Shown here one piece after another: positions 63,569 through 64,000 of a DNA stretch of 64,000 nucleotides (position 1 is the first letter of the stretch; each line of letters opens with the position of its first letter). The stretch lies in contig NZ_CP012479.1 in the NCBI RefSeq assembly GCF_001281315.1, positions 1,302,001 to 1,366,000 on the forward strand, given 5' to 3'. The notes under the pieces are model-generated. The model was not told the DNA's origin and did no database searches. It saw nothing but the letters and a program-made list of their open reading frames with translations. The DNA comes from Arthrobacter sp. ERGS1:01 (GTDB taxonomy: Bacteria > Actinomycetota > Actinomycetes > Actinomycetales > Micrococcaceae). The translations under genes were made by a program, and so were the position numbers.

Positions 63569-64000
63569 GACCCGAGACATCACGATTACGCGGATCCTCA
63601 ACGCACCCGTTCAGACGCTGTGGAACCTCTGGACCGACCCGGCTGCCGTGACGCAGTGGTGGGGTCCCGAGGACTACACCTCCCCGTCGGCCCGGATCGA
63701 CCTTCGCGAAGGAGGCGCCTACTTGTTCGCCATGCAGGCGCCGGCTGAGCAGGGCGGCCTGGTGAGCTACACGGGCGGCAGCTATGCGAAGATCGCCCCG
63801 ATGGAACGCCTTGAGTTCACCCAAAACCTGACCGATGCCGAAGGGGTGCTGCTGCCGGAGGAGGCCCTGCCGGAAGGGTTCTCGCAAAACGTCTACACCA
63901 TCGTGGAGTTCAGGGATGTCAATGGTTTGACGGAACTCACCATCACCGAAAAGGGGTGGACCCGGAGCCTGATGTCGGTGTTCTCCTACGCGGGAATGCA
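63555..64000 (+). CDS. AHSA1/SRPBCC domain protein, cut by window end
   Basis: ATG 63555 lies 14 bases inside the ArsR gene. The visible 148 residues start MTTNETRDITITRILNAPVQ, then TLWNLWTDPAAVTQWWGPED and LREGGAYLFAMQAP, the START-like fold of activator-of-Hsp90-ATPase homologue 1 proteins. They bind small hydrophobic ligands; function is unknown. The frame is still open at the last base. Confidence 0.88.
   Translation, partial: MTTNETRDITITRILNAPVQTLWNLWTDPAAVTQWWGPEDYTSPSARIDLREGGAYLFAMQAPAEQGGLVSYTGGSYAKIAPMERLEFTQNLTDAEGVLLPEEALPEGFSQNVYTIVEFRDVNGLTELTITEKGWTRSLMSVFSYAGM

Overview
The window looks like chromosome of a high-GC Gram-positive actinobacterium, most likely Arthrobacter or a close relative in the Micrococcaceae. 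This is an inference from GC-rich third positions, a class I XylA, an LAxTG sortase signal, several LacI/ROK-controlled sugar operons and an MbtH-assisted NRPS. No rRNA, tRNA, CRISPR array or intact insertion sequence was recognised.

Left third (1-20 kb): the end of a TPR protein coupled to an aldose-epimerase-like enzyme; a 1327-residue secreted, wall-anchored GH59 (galactocerebrosidase-like) enzyme; a 2 kb gene-poor stretch with a decayed frame, a small orphan gene and the 3' remnant of an MFS exporter gene; a cupredoxin lipoprotein and a membrane protein; a LacI-controlled ABC importer followed by two GH130 enzymes (a manno-oligosaccharide type operon, one GH130 frameshifted); and a divergent TetR/MFS drug-exporter pair followed by a metallophosphoesterase.

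Middle (20.4-35.8 kb): one minus-strand operon that looks like a complete small nonribosomal peptide cluster. In order of transcription: a small secreted protein with pentad repeats, a trimodular NRPS (C-A-T, C-A-T, C-A-T-TE), an MbtH-like protein, a two-gene ABC exporter, a phosphopantetheinyl transferase and a Stealth-type phosphotransferase. All three adenylation domains read nearly the same acidic pocket, suggesting one repeated cationic amino acid. The product is unknown and I do not recognise the cluster.

Right half (36-64 kb): xylose isomerase divergent from an alditol oxidase gene and a ROK regulator around a shared operator; a reductase; a visibly decaying L-arabinose/fucose-type locus (aldo/keto reductase, LacI regulator with a stop in its recognition helix, AraA C-terminal fragment, aldose epimerase); a TetR/SDR pair with a near-perfect 25-bp palindrome; LysE exporter; a second LacI-controlled ABC operon ending in an esterase and a GH32-like enzyme; PEP synthase with its regulatory kinase; a SnoaL-like protein; a large secreted propeller/ASH/LGFP protein; an ECF42-type sigma factor between two DGPF (YCII) proteins; and an ArsR/AHSA1 pair cut by the window end.

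Eight genes or gene parts are interrupted by a single missing base, each time in a run of G or C. That is either homopolymer undercalling in the assembly or slippage mutation; the degraded arabinose locus has, in addition, decay that sequencing error cannot explain (nonsense codons and large deletions).
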